From assembly GCA_021202795.1 (NCBI GenBank), contig JAJQCH010000082.1, forward strand, positions 1 through 45,177: a stretch of 45,177 nucleotides of DNA, written 5' to 3'. Positions 1 to 7,691 of the stretch are shown in pieces. The notes beneath the pieces were generated by a model. The model made no database searches, was not told the DNA's origin, and saw nothing but the letters and a program-made list of their open reading frames with translations. Both the position numbers and the translations under genes were made by a program. Each line of letters starts with the position of its first letter. The first letter of the stretch is position 1. The stretch comes from Oscillospiraceae bacterium. Its GTDB lineage: Bacteria > Bacillota > Clostridia > Oscillospirales > Oscillospiraceae.

Positions 1-19
1 ATTGAAGCTTTTCGCGGAT

Positions 20-43
20 GTGTTCAACTTGCACTTGCAATTT
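20..43. repeat. 24-bp inverted repeat, left copy
   Basis: The sequence GTGTTCAACTTGCACTTGCA followed by ATTT occurs here, and its reverse complement occurs at 45134-45157 with one mismatch. Its core TTGCA-CT-TGCAA is a perfect 5-2-5 palindrome of the kind bound by dimeric regulators. It lies about 60 bases upstream of the rhomboid-like gene. It is followed at once by a perfect 8-bp hairpin (38-57, loop GAGA) with no T-tract. Function is unknown: operator, dispersed repeat or element end. Confidence 0.6.
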
Positions 44-106
44 TCGAGAGAAAATTGTGTGGACTTTACGAGCAAAAAAGGGTATGATTGACAGGAGGTG
101 ATTCTA

Positions 107-967
107 TTGAGATCTTTGATTCAGAAAATTGATAAGTTCTGCTATAGCCATCCCCGGTTTGGCATACCCAGGCTTATGCTGTATATTATTATCGGCAACG
201 CCGTGGTGTGGCTGTTTGGGCAGATGGACACCACGAACACCCTGTACAGTCTTCTGTATTTCGATCCGGCCCTTTTCTGCAAGGGGCAGGTGTGGCGGCT
301 GGTGACATATGCGCTGGTGCCGGAATCCAGCGGTCTGCTGTGGCTGGCCATCTCGCTGTATTTCTATTACTTCATCGGCTCCGCCCTGGAGCGGGAGTGG
401 GGCGCGGGAAAGTTCACCATTTATTATTTCTCCGGCCTTCTTATCACGGCGCTGTATTCCCTGCTTGTCTATTGGATATTCCACACAAGGATTCAGGTCA
501 CGGCGACCTATCTGAATCTGTCCCTGTTTTTTGCCTTCGCCACGCTTTGGCCGGATCAGCGGGTGCTGCTGTTTTTCTTCATCCCTATGAAAATTAAATG
601 GCTGGCCTGGATCGACGCGGCTTTCTTTGCCTATACGGTCATCGTATACCTGATAAACGGCTATGTGGCCTACGCTCTGACGCCGGTAGTGGCCATGCTG
701 GTGTATCTGCTGTTCTGCGGCCAGTGGCTGTTTGATTTCTTCCGGCCCTCTCATGCCCGCCAGCGGGCCAAGACCGTAAAATTCAAGCAGGCGGCCAAAA
801 AGATACAGCGGGAGCAGGCCAACCGGCCCTATACCAGAAAATGCGCCGTCTGCGGTCGGACGGACACGGACTACCCGAACCTGGAATTCCGTTATTGCAG
901 CCGCTGCGCCGGGTATCACTGCTTTTGCCAGGATCACATCAACAATCACATCCATTTCACAGAGTAA
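107..967 (+). CDS. Rhomboid-like membrane protein without catalytic residues, C-terminal zinc ribbon
   Basis: This is a polytopic membrane protein of about 286 residues with six likely membrane segments between roughly residues 20 and 215. It keeps the rhomboid loop motif (GQVWRLVTYAL, about residue 60) and the general rhomboid layout. The segment matching rhomboid TM4, normally GASG, reads TATYLNLS, and no histidine is present in the last segment, so the Ser-His dyad appears lost. A charged linker leads to a C-terminal CxxC...CxxC cluster (KCAVCGR, YCSRC, then C and H residues) that probably binds zinc. I chose TTG at 107, six bases after AGGAGGTG; the track's GTG at 98 lies inside that ribosome site. 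A fold-level assignment to the rhomboid/derlin superfamily is likely; the function is unknown. Confidence 0.7.
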   Translation: MRSLIQKIDKFCYSHPRFGIPRLMLYIIIGNAVVWLFGQMDTTNTLYSLLYFDPALFCKGQVWRLVTYALVPESSGLLWLAISLYFYYFIGSALEREWGAGKFTIYYFSGLLITALYSLLVYWIFHTRIQVTATYLNLSLFFAFATLWPDQRVLLFFFIPMKIKWLAWIDAAFFAYTVIVYLINGYVAYALTPVVAMLVYLLFCGQWLFDFFRPSHARQRAKTVKFKQAAKKIQREQANRPYTRKCAVCGRTDTDYPNLEFRYCSRCAGYHCFCQDHINNHIHFTE

Positions 968-1002
968 TCATTCATAAAACAGAGAGAAAGAGGAGTCATC
1001 AC

Positions 1003-2574
1003 ATGGGCCGGAAGGATTTTTACCGGGGACTGTTTAAATTTGCCGTCCTCGTCGCCCTTTTGGTGTGTTTGTGCGTTTTGGTATACGACCTGGCGGGGAT
1101 GCTGGCCGAGGAGGGAACGGCCCTGGAACGGCTGACCGTCAGCGCGGCCTATACCTCGCCAACGCCTGGGCCGACGCCCTCTCCAGATCCCACGGCCACC
1201 CCTGCGCCGACCCCGGAACCCACGGCGCTGCCGGAGTTTGAGCCGGTAACGGTGGCGTCGGAGGTCATCACCAGCACGTCCATCATGGTGGACGGTGAGG
1301 TGGTGGAAAGCTACCAGGCGGACGAGGATCACTACATCGACTTCGGGGGCGCGGAGGAGTATTCCCTGCTGGACGGGATCGTCACTTTCCGGGGCAATAA
1401 CTTCCGCAACACCGCCAGCTACGGTGTGACGGAGATTACGGAGGCCGCCTTCGGGGATTACTGGGTCAATTCCACCACCGGTCTGTCGGACAACAGCGGC
1501 AGCTTTTGGGGCGGCAGCGGCTGGACGGGTCAGCCCCTGATCGTGGAGTGGCCGGCGGAGACCAAGGCCATAATGAATATGTACGACTGGGCCAAGGAGA
1601 AGGACGGTCTGGTGGAGGTTATCTACGCCACCCTGGGCGGCTATGTGTATTTCTATGACCTGGAGACAGGGGAGGCCACCCGCGACGCCCTGAACCTGGG
1701 GTATACCTTCAAGGGAGCGGGTTCTCTCGACCCCAGGGGCTATCCTCTGCTGTATCTGGGCGGCGGGGTGGTCAACGCCAGCGGCTCCGTTCCCCGCATT
1801 ATGGTGGTCAGCCTGATTGATGGGGAGGTGCTGTACACTACCGGCAACGGGGACAGCTTTGCCCCCCGCTCCTGGTACGCCTGGGACAGCTCCCCCCTGG
1901 TGGACGCGGAGACCGACCAGCTCATCTATCCGGGGGAAAACGGCGTTTTGTACTTAATCCAGCTCAATTCGGATTATGACGAGGCGGCGGGGACGCTGAC
2001 CGTCGATCCCACGGTGGTGAAATTCACCTACACCTCCACCTCGGCGGACAAATACCTTTACGGCATGGAGGACAGCGCCATCATCTGGCGGGGCTATCTG
2101 TTCATTGCGGATAACGGCGGGGATTTTCTCTGTATAGACCTGAACACCCTGACCATATGCTGGCGCTTCGACTGCCTGGACGACACCAACTGCACCGGGG
2201 TGCTGGAGGTGGACGAGACGGGCCATCCCTATGTGTACCTGTCCACGTCCTATCACCTGGGTTTCCGCAGCTATGGCACGGCGGTGGTGCCGGTGTGGAA
2301 GATCGACGCCGTCACCGGGGAGGAGCTGTGGACGGTTACGTCCGACAGCTATTCCTGGTCCTCCTCTACCTGCTTTTACGACACGGAGGGCAATGGCTAT
2401 GTGCTGTATACAAGCTGCATAAACGGCAAAATGTATCTGGTGGACGGGCTGACAGGCGACGTGCTGGACACCTTCAGCTTCGGCTGTACCATGGAGGCCA
2501 GTCCCGTGGTGTATAATAACACCGTAGTCATCGGCACCAGGGGCCAGCAGATTTACGGTATTACCTTGGAATAA
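1003..2574 (+). CDS. Membrane-anchored PQQ-type beta-propeller repeat protein
   Basis: The protein is about 523 residues. A short basic N-terminus is followed by one membrane segment (about residues 10-30), then a Pro/Thr linker (PTPGPTPSPDPTATPAPTPE) that usually spans the cell wall, then an extracellular domain with repeated strand patterns such as YVYFYDLETGEA, GVLYLIQLNSD and KMYLVDGLTGDVL, typical of PQQ-like/quinoprotein propellers. No enzyme motif is visible, so a ligand-binding or scaffold role is possible. The ORF track runs back to 841, but ATG 1003 is preceded by AGAAAGAGGAG and starts immediately before the hydrophobic segment. It follows the rhomboid-like gene by 35 bases and precedes the cupin by 12, suggesting co-transcription. 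Confidence 0.75.
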   Translation: MGRKDFYRGLFKFAVLVALLVCLCVLVYDLAGMLAEEGTALERLTVSAAYTSPTPGPTPSPDPTATPAPTPEPTALPEFEPVTVASEVITSTSIMVDGEVVESYQADEDHYIDFGGAEEYSLLDGIVTFRGNNFRNTASYGVTEITEAAFGDYWVNSTTGLSDNSGSFWGGSGWTGQPLIVEWPAETKAIMNMYDWAKEKDGLVEVIYATLGGYVYFYDLETGEATRDALNLGYTFKGAGSLDPRGYPLLYLGGGVVNASGSVPRIMVVSLIDGEVLYTTGNGDSFAPRSWYAWDSSPLVDAETDQLIYPGENGVLYLIQLNSDYDEAAGTLTVDPTVVKFTYTSTSADKYLYGMEDSAIIWRGYLFIADNGGDFLCIDLNTLTICWRFDCLDDTNCTGVLEVDETGHPYVYLSTSYHLGFRSYGTAVVPVWKIDAVTGEELWTVTSDSYSWSSSTCFYDTEGNGYVLYTSCINGKMYLVDGLTGDVLDTFSFGCTMEASPVVYNNTVVIGTRGQQIYGITLE

Positions 2575-2586
2575 GGAGGAAAGAGC

Positions 2587-2883
2587 ATGGCGGACAATCC
2601 TATCACAAAAGAGGAGCTTCTCAATGAGGAGCAGATGGACGGCAAGATAAACCTGTACGCACGGGTCACGGTGGCCCCCTATGGGGTTTTGGCCTATCAT
2701 GCCCACCACGGGGAGACGGAGACCTATTACATTCTCTCCGGCCAGGGGGTGTATAACGACAACGGCGAAAACCGCCCCGCCGCCCCCGGCGACGTGTTCT
2801 TCTGCCAGGATGGCGGCAGCCACGGCCTGACAAACACCGGCAGCGAACCGCTGGCGTTCATGGCGCTGATTATCAGGAAGTAG
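2587..2883 (+). CDS. Small cupin-domain protein
   Basis: This 98-residue protein is a single cupin barrel. The first metal-site motif reads YHAHHGETETYYILSGQG (histidines and a glutamate at the expected spacing) and the second reads GDVFFCQDGGSHGLTN with the final histidine. Small cupins of this kind bind a metal and often a sugar or small acid, acting as isomerases or sensors; the substrate cannot be read from the sequence. The start has a strong AAGGAGGAAAGAGC site 12 bases after the propeller gene, so it is probably in the same operon. Confidence 0.85.
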   Translation: MADNPITKEELLNEEQMDGKINLYARVTVAPYGVLAYHAHHGETETYYILSGQGVYNDNGENRPAAPGDVFFCQDGGSHGLTNTGSEPLAFMALIIRK

Positions 2884-3025
2884 CCGACTGGCTGTGCCGA
2901 TTTGATTCAATCAGAAGCGCCCCGGAACAGACCCTTGTGTATCGGAACCGATACCCGGCGCACTTCAGGATGGAGCGGTGGCTAAAGCTGTATGAATTCA
3001 GAGATTTCTTAATATTCCCGTCATA

Positions 3026-3067
3026 AAAACGCTGTGCCAGACCCCGCAGGGCCTGACACAGCGTTTT
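3026..3067. terminator. Bidirectional intrinsic terminator
   Basis: AAAACGCTGTGCCAG and CTGACACAGCGTTTT form a 15-bp stem with one mismatch and an A-rich/T-rich outer part on both strands. It sits between the converging cupin operon and the PpiC-type gene and can end both transcripts. The 140 bases between the cupin stop and this hairpin show nothing recognisable. Confidence 0.8.
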
Positions 3068-3091
3068 GTCGATTCCGTATGGTTATGTTTC

Positions 3092-4321
3092 TTACAGCTC
3101 GAATATACCTGCGATGTCCATGGTGTCCGTCCCGAAGCCGTCGTTCCAGACGGCGCCGTCCTGAGCGGCGGTGGTGTATTCATTCAGGAGGTTTGAGAAG
3201 GTCTCATTGGCGATGTAATAGCGCAGGGTGTAGGAGACGTAGCTGCTGTTGACGCCATAAATCGCGTCGCCGTCTATGGGAATACGCAGGATGATGTGAT
3301 AGCCATAGCTGGACTCCACGATCTCGCTGAGCTGGTATTCCTCCAGCGCCTCCACGGCGTCCTCAAATTCCTCTACCATTTCGCCGTCCGTAAAGATGTA
3401 TCCGTCGGGATAGTAGACATAGCCGGTGTCCTCGGTGTATTCTGCCATCAGCTCGTCGAACAGGGCGAGCATTTCCTCCTGATCCTCCACGGCGGTGAGC
3501 TGGTCATACAGCTCCTGGATGGTGGCCTCCTGCTCGGCGATCTCCTCGTCAGTCAGGGCCTCGCCGGTGCTGGAATCCACAGTCATCAGCAGGATATGCT
3601 TCGCCGCCATCAGACCGTTCTCTTCGGCATAGGCGGCCACCTCCTCATCGGTGATGGCGGAGCCATCCTCGCCGTAGAGGTAGATGAACAGATCCTCGTC
3701 CAGATACTGGATCATGTTGAGATAGTTATACAGATCCATGTCCATGAACTGCTCGGAAAGATATTCCTCGAAAGCGGCGATTTCCTCGTCCGTTACCTCG
3801 CCGTCTCCGTCTCCGGCATAGGTGTCCACGTCGGACTGGTAGACGCTCTCCATCTCCGCTTCGTCCTCCTCGTCCAAGGCAATGCCGTATTCCTCGGCCA
3901 GGGCCTCTACCGCCCGGTATTGGGCAATGGCGCTCTGGGCGTTGAGGATGACCACCTCCGCGTTGGTATAGCTGGAGGACAGCTCATAGCTGTCCCAGCC
4001 GGAGAGCGTCAGTCCATAATAGCTGGCCAGGTATTCCACATAGGATGTATAATAATTCAGCCAATAGTAATACTCCCGCCATGTCACGTCAGAGCCGTTC
4101 ACCGTTCCAACGATTTCGTCTCCGTCAAAAGCGGCGTAGCCCAGGGCTGTAACTTCCTCGGCGTCAGAGCCGTCGGGAACGGAGGCGTCCGGCGCTGTGG
4201 TTGCCTCGGTGGCGGCGGCTTCGTCGTCCCCGGAGTAGGTCTCGATCTTGCTGCTGCTGCATCCTGCTATGGACAGGATCATGCACAGGCATAGCGCAAG
4301 CGCTGTGAGCTTTTTTGTCAT
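3092..4321 (-). CDS. PpiC/parvulin-type foldase lipoprotein (PrsA/SurA-like)
   Basis: The 409-residue protein begins with a signal peptide and lipobox LSIAGC at about residue 21, so it should be a lipoprotein on the outer face of the membrane. A very acidic SurA-type N-terminal region precedes a parvulin domain marked by AAKHILLM (about residue 240) and the closing SSYGYHIILRI (about residue 345). The family catalyses peptidyl-prolyl isomerisation and helps exported proteins fold. The parvulin domain carries an internal acidic helical insertion after the first strand, as in many clostridial forms. ATG 4321 has an AAGGAG site, and a TTTACA-17-TATAAT promoter lies upstream. It is monocistronic, ending at the shared terminator. 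Confidence 0.85.
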   Translation of the reverse strand: MTKKLTALALCLCMILSIAGCSSSKIETYSGDDEAAATEATTAPDASVPDGSDAEEVTALGYAAFDGDEIVGTVNGSDVTWREYYYWLNYYTSYVEYLASYYGLTLSGWDSYELSSSYTNAEVVILNAQSAIAQYRAVEALAEEYGIALDEEDEAEMESVYQSDVDTYAGDGDGEVTDEEIAAFEEYLSEQFMDMDLYNYLNMIQYLDEDLFIYLYGEDGSAITDEEVAAYAEENGLMAAKHILLMTVDSSTGEALTDEEIAEQEATIQELYDQLTAVEDQEEMLALFDELMAEYTEDTGYVYYPDGYIFTDGEMVEEFEDAVEALEEYQLSEIVESSYGYHIILRIPIDGDAIYGVNSSYVSYTLRYYIANETFSNLLNEYTTAAQDGAVWNDGFGTDTMDIAGIFEL

Positions 4322-4365
4322 TGGTTTCTCCTTTGCAAAAATCGGTTTCGTTTTGGCGACTTCTT

Positions 4366-4394
4366 ATTATAATCGCTTTCGCGCCATTTGTAAA
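4366..4394 (-). promoter_or_regulatory. Promoter of the PpiC-type lipoprotein gene
   Basis: On the minus strand TTTACA, a 17-base spacer and TATAAT are found 45 bases before the start codon. This is a close match to a sigma-A promoter. Confidence 0.75.
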
Positions 4395-4520
4395 ATAAAA
4401 TTTCCGAAAGCTGCTGCCGGGAGTACAAAAAGATGTATGTTTTCATCATTTTCCACTGAATATTCAACAATTTTTACCTTGATATACGTTTTGTAATGAG
4501 ACTATATTATCAGGTTTTCC

Positions 4521-4548
4521 TTGACATACGCGGAAAAAATGGTAAGAT
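4521..4548 (+). promoter_or_regulatory. Promoter of the small secreted protein gene
   Basis: TTGACA at 4521 and TAAGAT at 4543 are separated by 16 bases. The start codon follows 44 bases later. The -35 is perfect and the -10 matches four of six. Confidence 0.6.
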
Positions 4549-4592
4549 GATACCGTTAACGCAATAACAAAAATGGAAGGAGAATTTTACCT

Positions 4593-5234
4593 GTGAAAAA
4601 ATCTGTTTTTCGTTTCCTGGCTCTGGCTCTGGCCCTGTGCTGCCTGATGGGTGTGGCCGCCTTCGCCTCCGGGGAGGCCTCCGGCGAGGTGGAGGCCGAT
4701 TCCCTGCCCCCGGTGGAGGACACGGTAGACGCCTATACCTCCGCCTCTACCACCCGTACCCTGCTGGAGGATGACGACTTGCAGCTCGCCATCGCGGAGC
4801 TGGCCTCCGTCTCCGATGATCTGGCCACCGCCGCCGACGCCGCTGCCTCCGGCTACGAGGCTCCCGCTGACGCCGTTATCGCCCAGGTTATGTCCGTGAA
4901 CGACGAGGGATCTGTCAGCCTCAGCACTATCCACGCCTGGAAGGTGGATTCCGACGGGGAGGAGGCCACCGTCACCATCGTCATGACCGACGGCCAGACC
5001 ATCCGCAACCTGATCGAGGAGGGCGACCGGGGAACCATTCTGGTTCACGCCGACCAGTATTACATCCTCCATGTGGAGACCGAGTCCGTCACCGCCCTGG
5101 AATACAGCGACGACGCCTATGAAAACGGCGCTTTCAACATCGACTACTCCGGCGCGGAAAATCAGCTCACTGAGTACACTGTCACCCTTAAAATCTACGC
5201 CCTGGAAAGCTCCATGGTCTTCATGTTCGACTGA
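4593..5234 (+). CDS. Secreted acidic protein of unknown function
   Basis: This 213-residue protein has a clear signal peptide (MKKSVFRFLALALALCC...) with a probable cleavage after AFA near residue 26. The mature part is acidic, begins with a low-complexity Glu/Ser/Gly stretch, and ends with beta-strand-like segments (YTVTLKIYALESSMVFMFD). I recognise no family. The start is GTG, ten bases after AAGGAG; no better start is available. It has its own promoter and terminator, so it is a single-gene unit, and it lies divergent to the foldase lipoprotein. Confidence 0.75.
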   Translation: MKKSVFRFLALALALCCLMGVAAFASGEASGEVEADSLPPVEDTVDAYTSASTTRTLLEDDDLQLAIAELASVSDDLATAADAAASGYEAPADAVIAQVMSVNDEGSVSLSTIHAWKVDSDGEEATVTIVMTDGQTIRNLIEEGDRGTILVHADQYYILHVETESVTALEYSDDAYENGAFNIDYSGAENQLTEYTVTLKIYALESSMVFMFD

Positions 5235-5251
5235 GTCTTTTTAACGGGAAA

Positions 5252-5295
5252 AACAAAATGAGAGCGGTTCCGCTGGGAACTGCCCTCGTTTTGTT
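5252..5295 (+). terminator. Intrinsic terminator
   Basis: AACAAAATGAGAGCGGTTCC pairs with GGGAACTGCCCTCGTTTTGTT with a few wobbles or mismatches. The A-rich and T-rich ends make it usable on either strand, so it may also terminate the converging fakA transcript. Confidence 0.7.
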
Positions 5296-5318
5296 ATAAG
5301 TGATGAAATTGCAGATGA

Positions 5319-6995
5319 TTATTCGACGCTAATCATGTAGTAATAGACCGGCTGGCCGCCGCGAATCAGGCAGGTCTCCGTGTCGGGGAAGCTGTTGCCA
5401 AGGGCGGAGGAGAAGCTCTCCGCGTCGTTTTCGGCTACGTCCTGTCCGTAGTAGACGGTGACGAACTCCGGCTCCAGAGGGGAGATGGTCGGGCCGAGAC
5501 TGGACACCAACTCGTCCGTGCTGGCAAAGGAGCCGACCAGCGCGCCGTCCATTAATGTAAGAAATTCTCCGGCGCGGATGGCGTGACCGTCGAACTCCGA
5601 ATCGCGGGCGGCGTATGTTACCTGAATGGTATGGACGGTGCTGATGGCGTCCGTAAATTCCGCCTGAAGCTGCTCCGGGGTGCTGTCCGGGGACAGGCGC
5701 ATCATAGCGCTGATGCCCTGAGGGACTGTGCGGGAGGGGATAACGATGACCTTTTTCGGCGTCAGAGGCGCGCACTGCTCCGCAGCCATGATGATGTTTT
5801 TATTGTTGGGGAACACGAACACGGTTTCCGCCGGGGTCAGATTCACAGCCCGGAGGATGTCCTCTGTGGAGGGGTTCATGGTTTGACCGCCGGAGACGAT
5901 ACCGTCCGCGCCGAGCTGGCGGAACAGCTCCTCCAGGCCGTCTCCCGCGCAGACACATACAGTCCCGATGGGCTTTTCCGCCGGGACGGGCTTGGGGATG
6001 GGCTGATTTTCCGGCTCTGCCGGAGCTTCTGTCGACGCGGAGGCCTCCTCCTGGGCCTGGGCCTCCAGAGAAGTGTGCTGCTCCCGCATATTCTCGATTT
6101 TTGTGGTCAGCAGGGGGCCGTAGGTCAGAGCCTGGGTCAACACCCAGCCCGGCGCGTTGGTATGGACATGGACTTTTATGATTTCCGCGTCGTCCACCAT
6201 GACGATGCTGTCGCCGATGTTTTCCAGATAGGCCCACAGCAAATCGGGGCTTTTGGCCGTGCCGGATTTGCGGACGATAAACTCCGTGCAGTAGGTATAT
6301 TTGATGTCCTCCGTGGCGAAGGCTGTGAAATCGGCCTTGGCCTTGGCGGCGCCGCTACCGGGGTTCTGGTTCACCGTTACCCGGCCCTCCAGATAGCCCA
6401 GCATGGCCTCCAGCATCAGGACGTAGCCATACCCGCCGGCGTCGATCACGCCCGCCTTTTTCAGCACCGGGTTTTGGTTCACGGTGCCGTCCAGAGCGGT
6501 CTTGGCTCCTTCCACGGCGGCATAGAGCATCTCCTCGAAGTTTTCGGATTCCTTGGCCTTGGCGTTGGCGGCCTCCGCCGCCATACGGCTGACGGTCAGA
6601 ATGGTACCTTCCGCCGGCTTCATCACCGCCTTATAGGCGGATTCCACGCCGGTGGTCATGGCCCTGGCGTATTCGGCGGCGGTGGCGGTCTCCAGCTTTT
6701 TCAGGCCCTTGGACAGACCCCGGAACAGCAGGGACAATATGACGCCGGAGTTGCCCCTGGCTCCCCGCAGGAGAGCGGAGGCCACCCGGTCGGCGGTGGC
6801 GGTCACGGTGGTGGCCTCCTTCCGTCGCAGGTCGGCGGCAGCGGAGCCGAGGGTCAGGCGCATATTGGCCCCCGTGTCCCCGTCCGGAACGGGGAATACG
6901 TTCAGCTCATTGATGGCCTGTTCGTTTGCTTCCAGGGCGTCGTAGGCGCACAGAACCATGTTCCGCAGCGCGGCGCCGTCTATGTGTTCTCTCAA
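5319..6995 (-). CDS. fakA: Fatty acid kinase subunit A (DhaL/YloV family)
   Basis: This 558-residue protein matches FakA in length and layout. The N-terminal DhaL-type ATP-binding domain has NVFPVPDGDTGANM (about residue 32), whose aspartates bind the Mg-ATP, then RGARGNSGVILS and GVIDAGGYGYV. A middle domain contains IIKVHVHTNAPG, and the C-terminal domain would dock the FakB lipid carrier. FakA phosphorylates FakB-bound fatty acids for phospholipid synthesis. No fakB lies in this window. Start is TTG at 6995 after AGAGGTAGAAAAC. It lies 61 bases downstream of the Gls24-type gene, the same order as yloU-yloV in Bacillus, and presumably shares its promoter. Confidence 0.9.
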   Translation of the reverse strand: MREHIDGAALRNMVLCAYDALEANEQAINELNVFPVPDGDTGANMRLTLGSAAADLRRKEATTVTATADRVASALLRGARGNSGVILSLLFRGLSKGLKKLETATAAEYARAMTTGVESAYKAVMKPAEGTILTVSRMAAEAANAKAKESENFEEMLYAAVEGAKTALDGTVNQNPVLKKAGVIDAGGYGYVLMLEAMLGYLEGRVTVNQNPGSGAAKAKADFTAFATEDIKYTYCTEFIVRKSGTAKSPDLLWAYLENIGDSIVMVDDAEIIKVHVHTNAPGWVLTQALTYGPLLTTKIENMREQHTSLEAQAQEEASASTEAPAEPENQPIPKPVPAEKPIGTVCVCAGDGLEELFRQLGADGIVSGGQTMNPSTEDILRAVNLTPAETVFVFPNNKNIIMAAEQCAPLTPKKVIVIPSRTVPQGISAMMRLSPDSTPEQLQAEFTDAISTVHTIQVTYAARDSEFDGHAIRAGEFLTLMDGALVGSFASTDELVSSLGPTISPLEPEFVTVYYGQDVAENDAESFSSALGNSFPDTETCLIRGGQPVYYYMISVE

Positions 6996-7056
6996 AGTTT
7001 TCTACCTCTAAATCGCTAGATTCGCAAGTTTCAGTTTCCGTGCGGGAAACGGGGCC

Positions 7057-7404
7057 TCAATCCCGGTTCATAGAGTCGATGAATACGTTTACCTGGCTGA
7101 CGGGAACGCCCGTGGTGACTGTTACCTTATAGGCTACCTCTGCAATAATGCTGGTGGACAGGGCATAAAGGTTTACCCCGTGATCTACCACGATGTGCAG
7201 ATCCACAATCAGGGAGTTGTCCTCCTCAAAGCGCACTTCTACGCCCTTAGACATAGACTCCGGGCTGAGGAGCTGCCAAATGCCGCTGCCCCGTCCGGCC
7301 ATGCCCTTGACGCCGAAGCAGCTAGAGGCCGCGTCGCCCACGATGGTGGTGAATACATCGGTGGAGATGTCGATGATACCCTTCTCGCTGGCTTTCCGAA
7401 TCAA
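7057..7404 (-). CDS. Asp23/Gls24 family protein (YloU-like)
   Basis: This 115-residue protein carries the Asp23/Gls24 pattern: an N-terminal IIDISTDVFTTIVGDAASS segment, GVKGMAGR, a central strand DLHIVVDHGVNLY, and the C-terminal VSQVNVFIDSM. Members are small cytoplasmic or membrane-associated proteins linked to envelope stress and are commonly encoded just before fakA. Start is TTG at 7404, nine bases after AAAGGGGG. It is the first gene of a two-gene unit with a leader of about 120 bases. Confidence 0.85.
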   Translation of the reverse strand: MIRKASEKGIIDISTDVFTTIVGDAASSCFGVKGMAGRGSGIWQLLSPESMSKGVEVRFEEDNSLIVDLHIVVDHGVNLYALSTSIIAEVAYKVTVTTGVPVSQVNVFIDSMNRD

Positions 7405-7530
7405 GATGAAAGACCCCCTTTGTGAGATGATTGAAAGGCTTATATTCGCAAGTATTTAAACCGCGCCGCGCGGGGCGGACGCAGGAAAAATCCTATTACA
7501 GGCCCGCTTAATAGTAAAAGGCTATTGGCT

Positions 7531-7559
7531 ATTATAACGCATTCAGGACGCTTTCACAA
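7531..7559 (-). promoter_or_regulatory. Promoter of the Gls24-type gene and fakA
   Basis: On the minus strand TTGTGA, a 17-base spacer and TATAAT are present. The leader that follows contains a GC-rich CCGCCCCGCGCGGCGCGG segment able to fold. Confidence 0.7.
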
Positions 7560-7600
7560 GAAAAATTTTACGGTGGGAGAACATGACAATTATAAAACTC

Positions 7601-7629
7601 TTTTCAAAGGCGTTGGTTTGTGTTAAAAT
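7601..7629 (+). promoter_or_regulatory. Promoter of the PFOR gene
   Basis: TTTTCA at 7601, a 17-base spacer and TAAAAT at 7624 precede the PFOR start by about 63 bases. Each box matches four or five of six consensus positions. Confidence 0.6.
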
Positions 7630-7691
7630 AACGATGAGAGTATGTGTATTTTATTGTCTGATTGAAAACTTTTTTAAAAGGAGATGCGCCT

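Noticed and set aside
98-106. GTG start for the rhomboid-like gene
   Set aside because: It is part of the AGGAGGTG ribosome site; TTG 107 has normal spacing.
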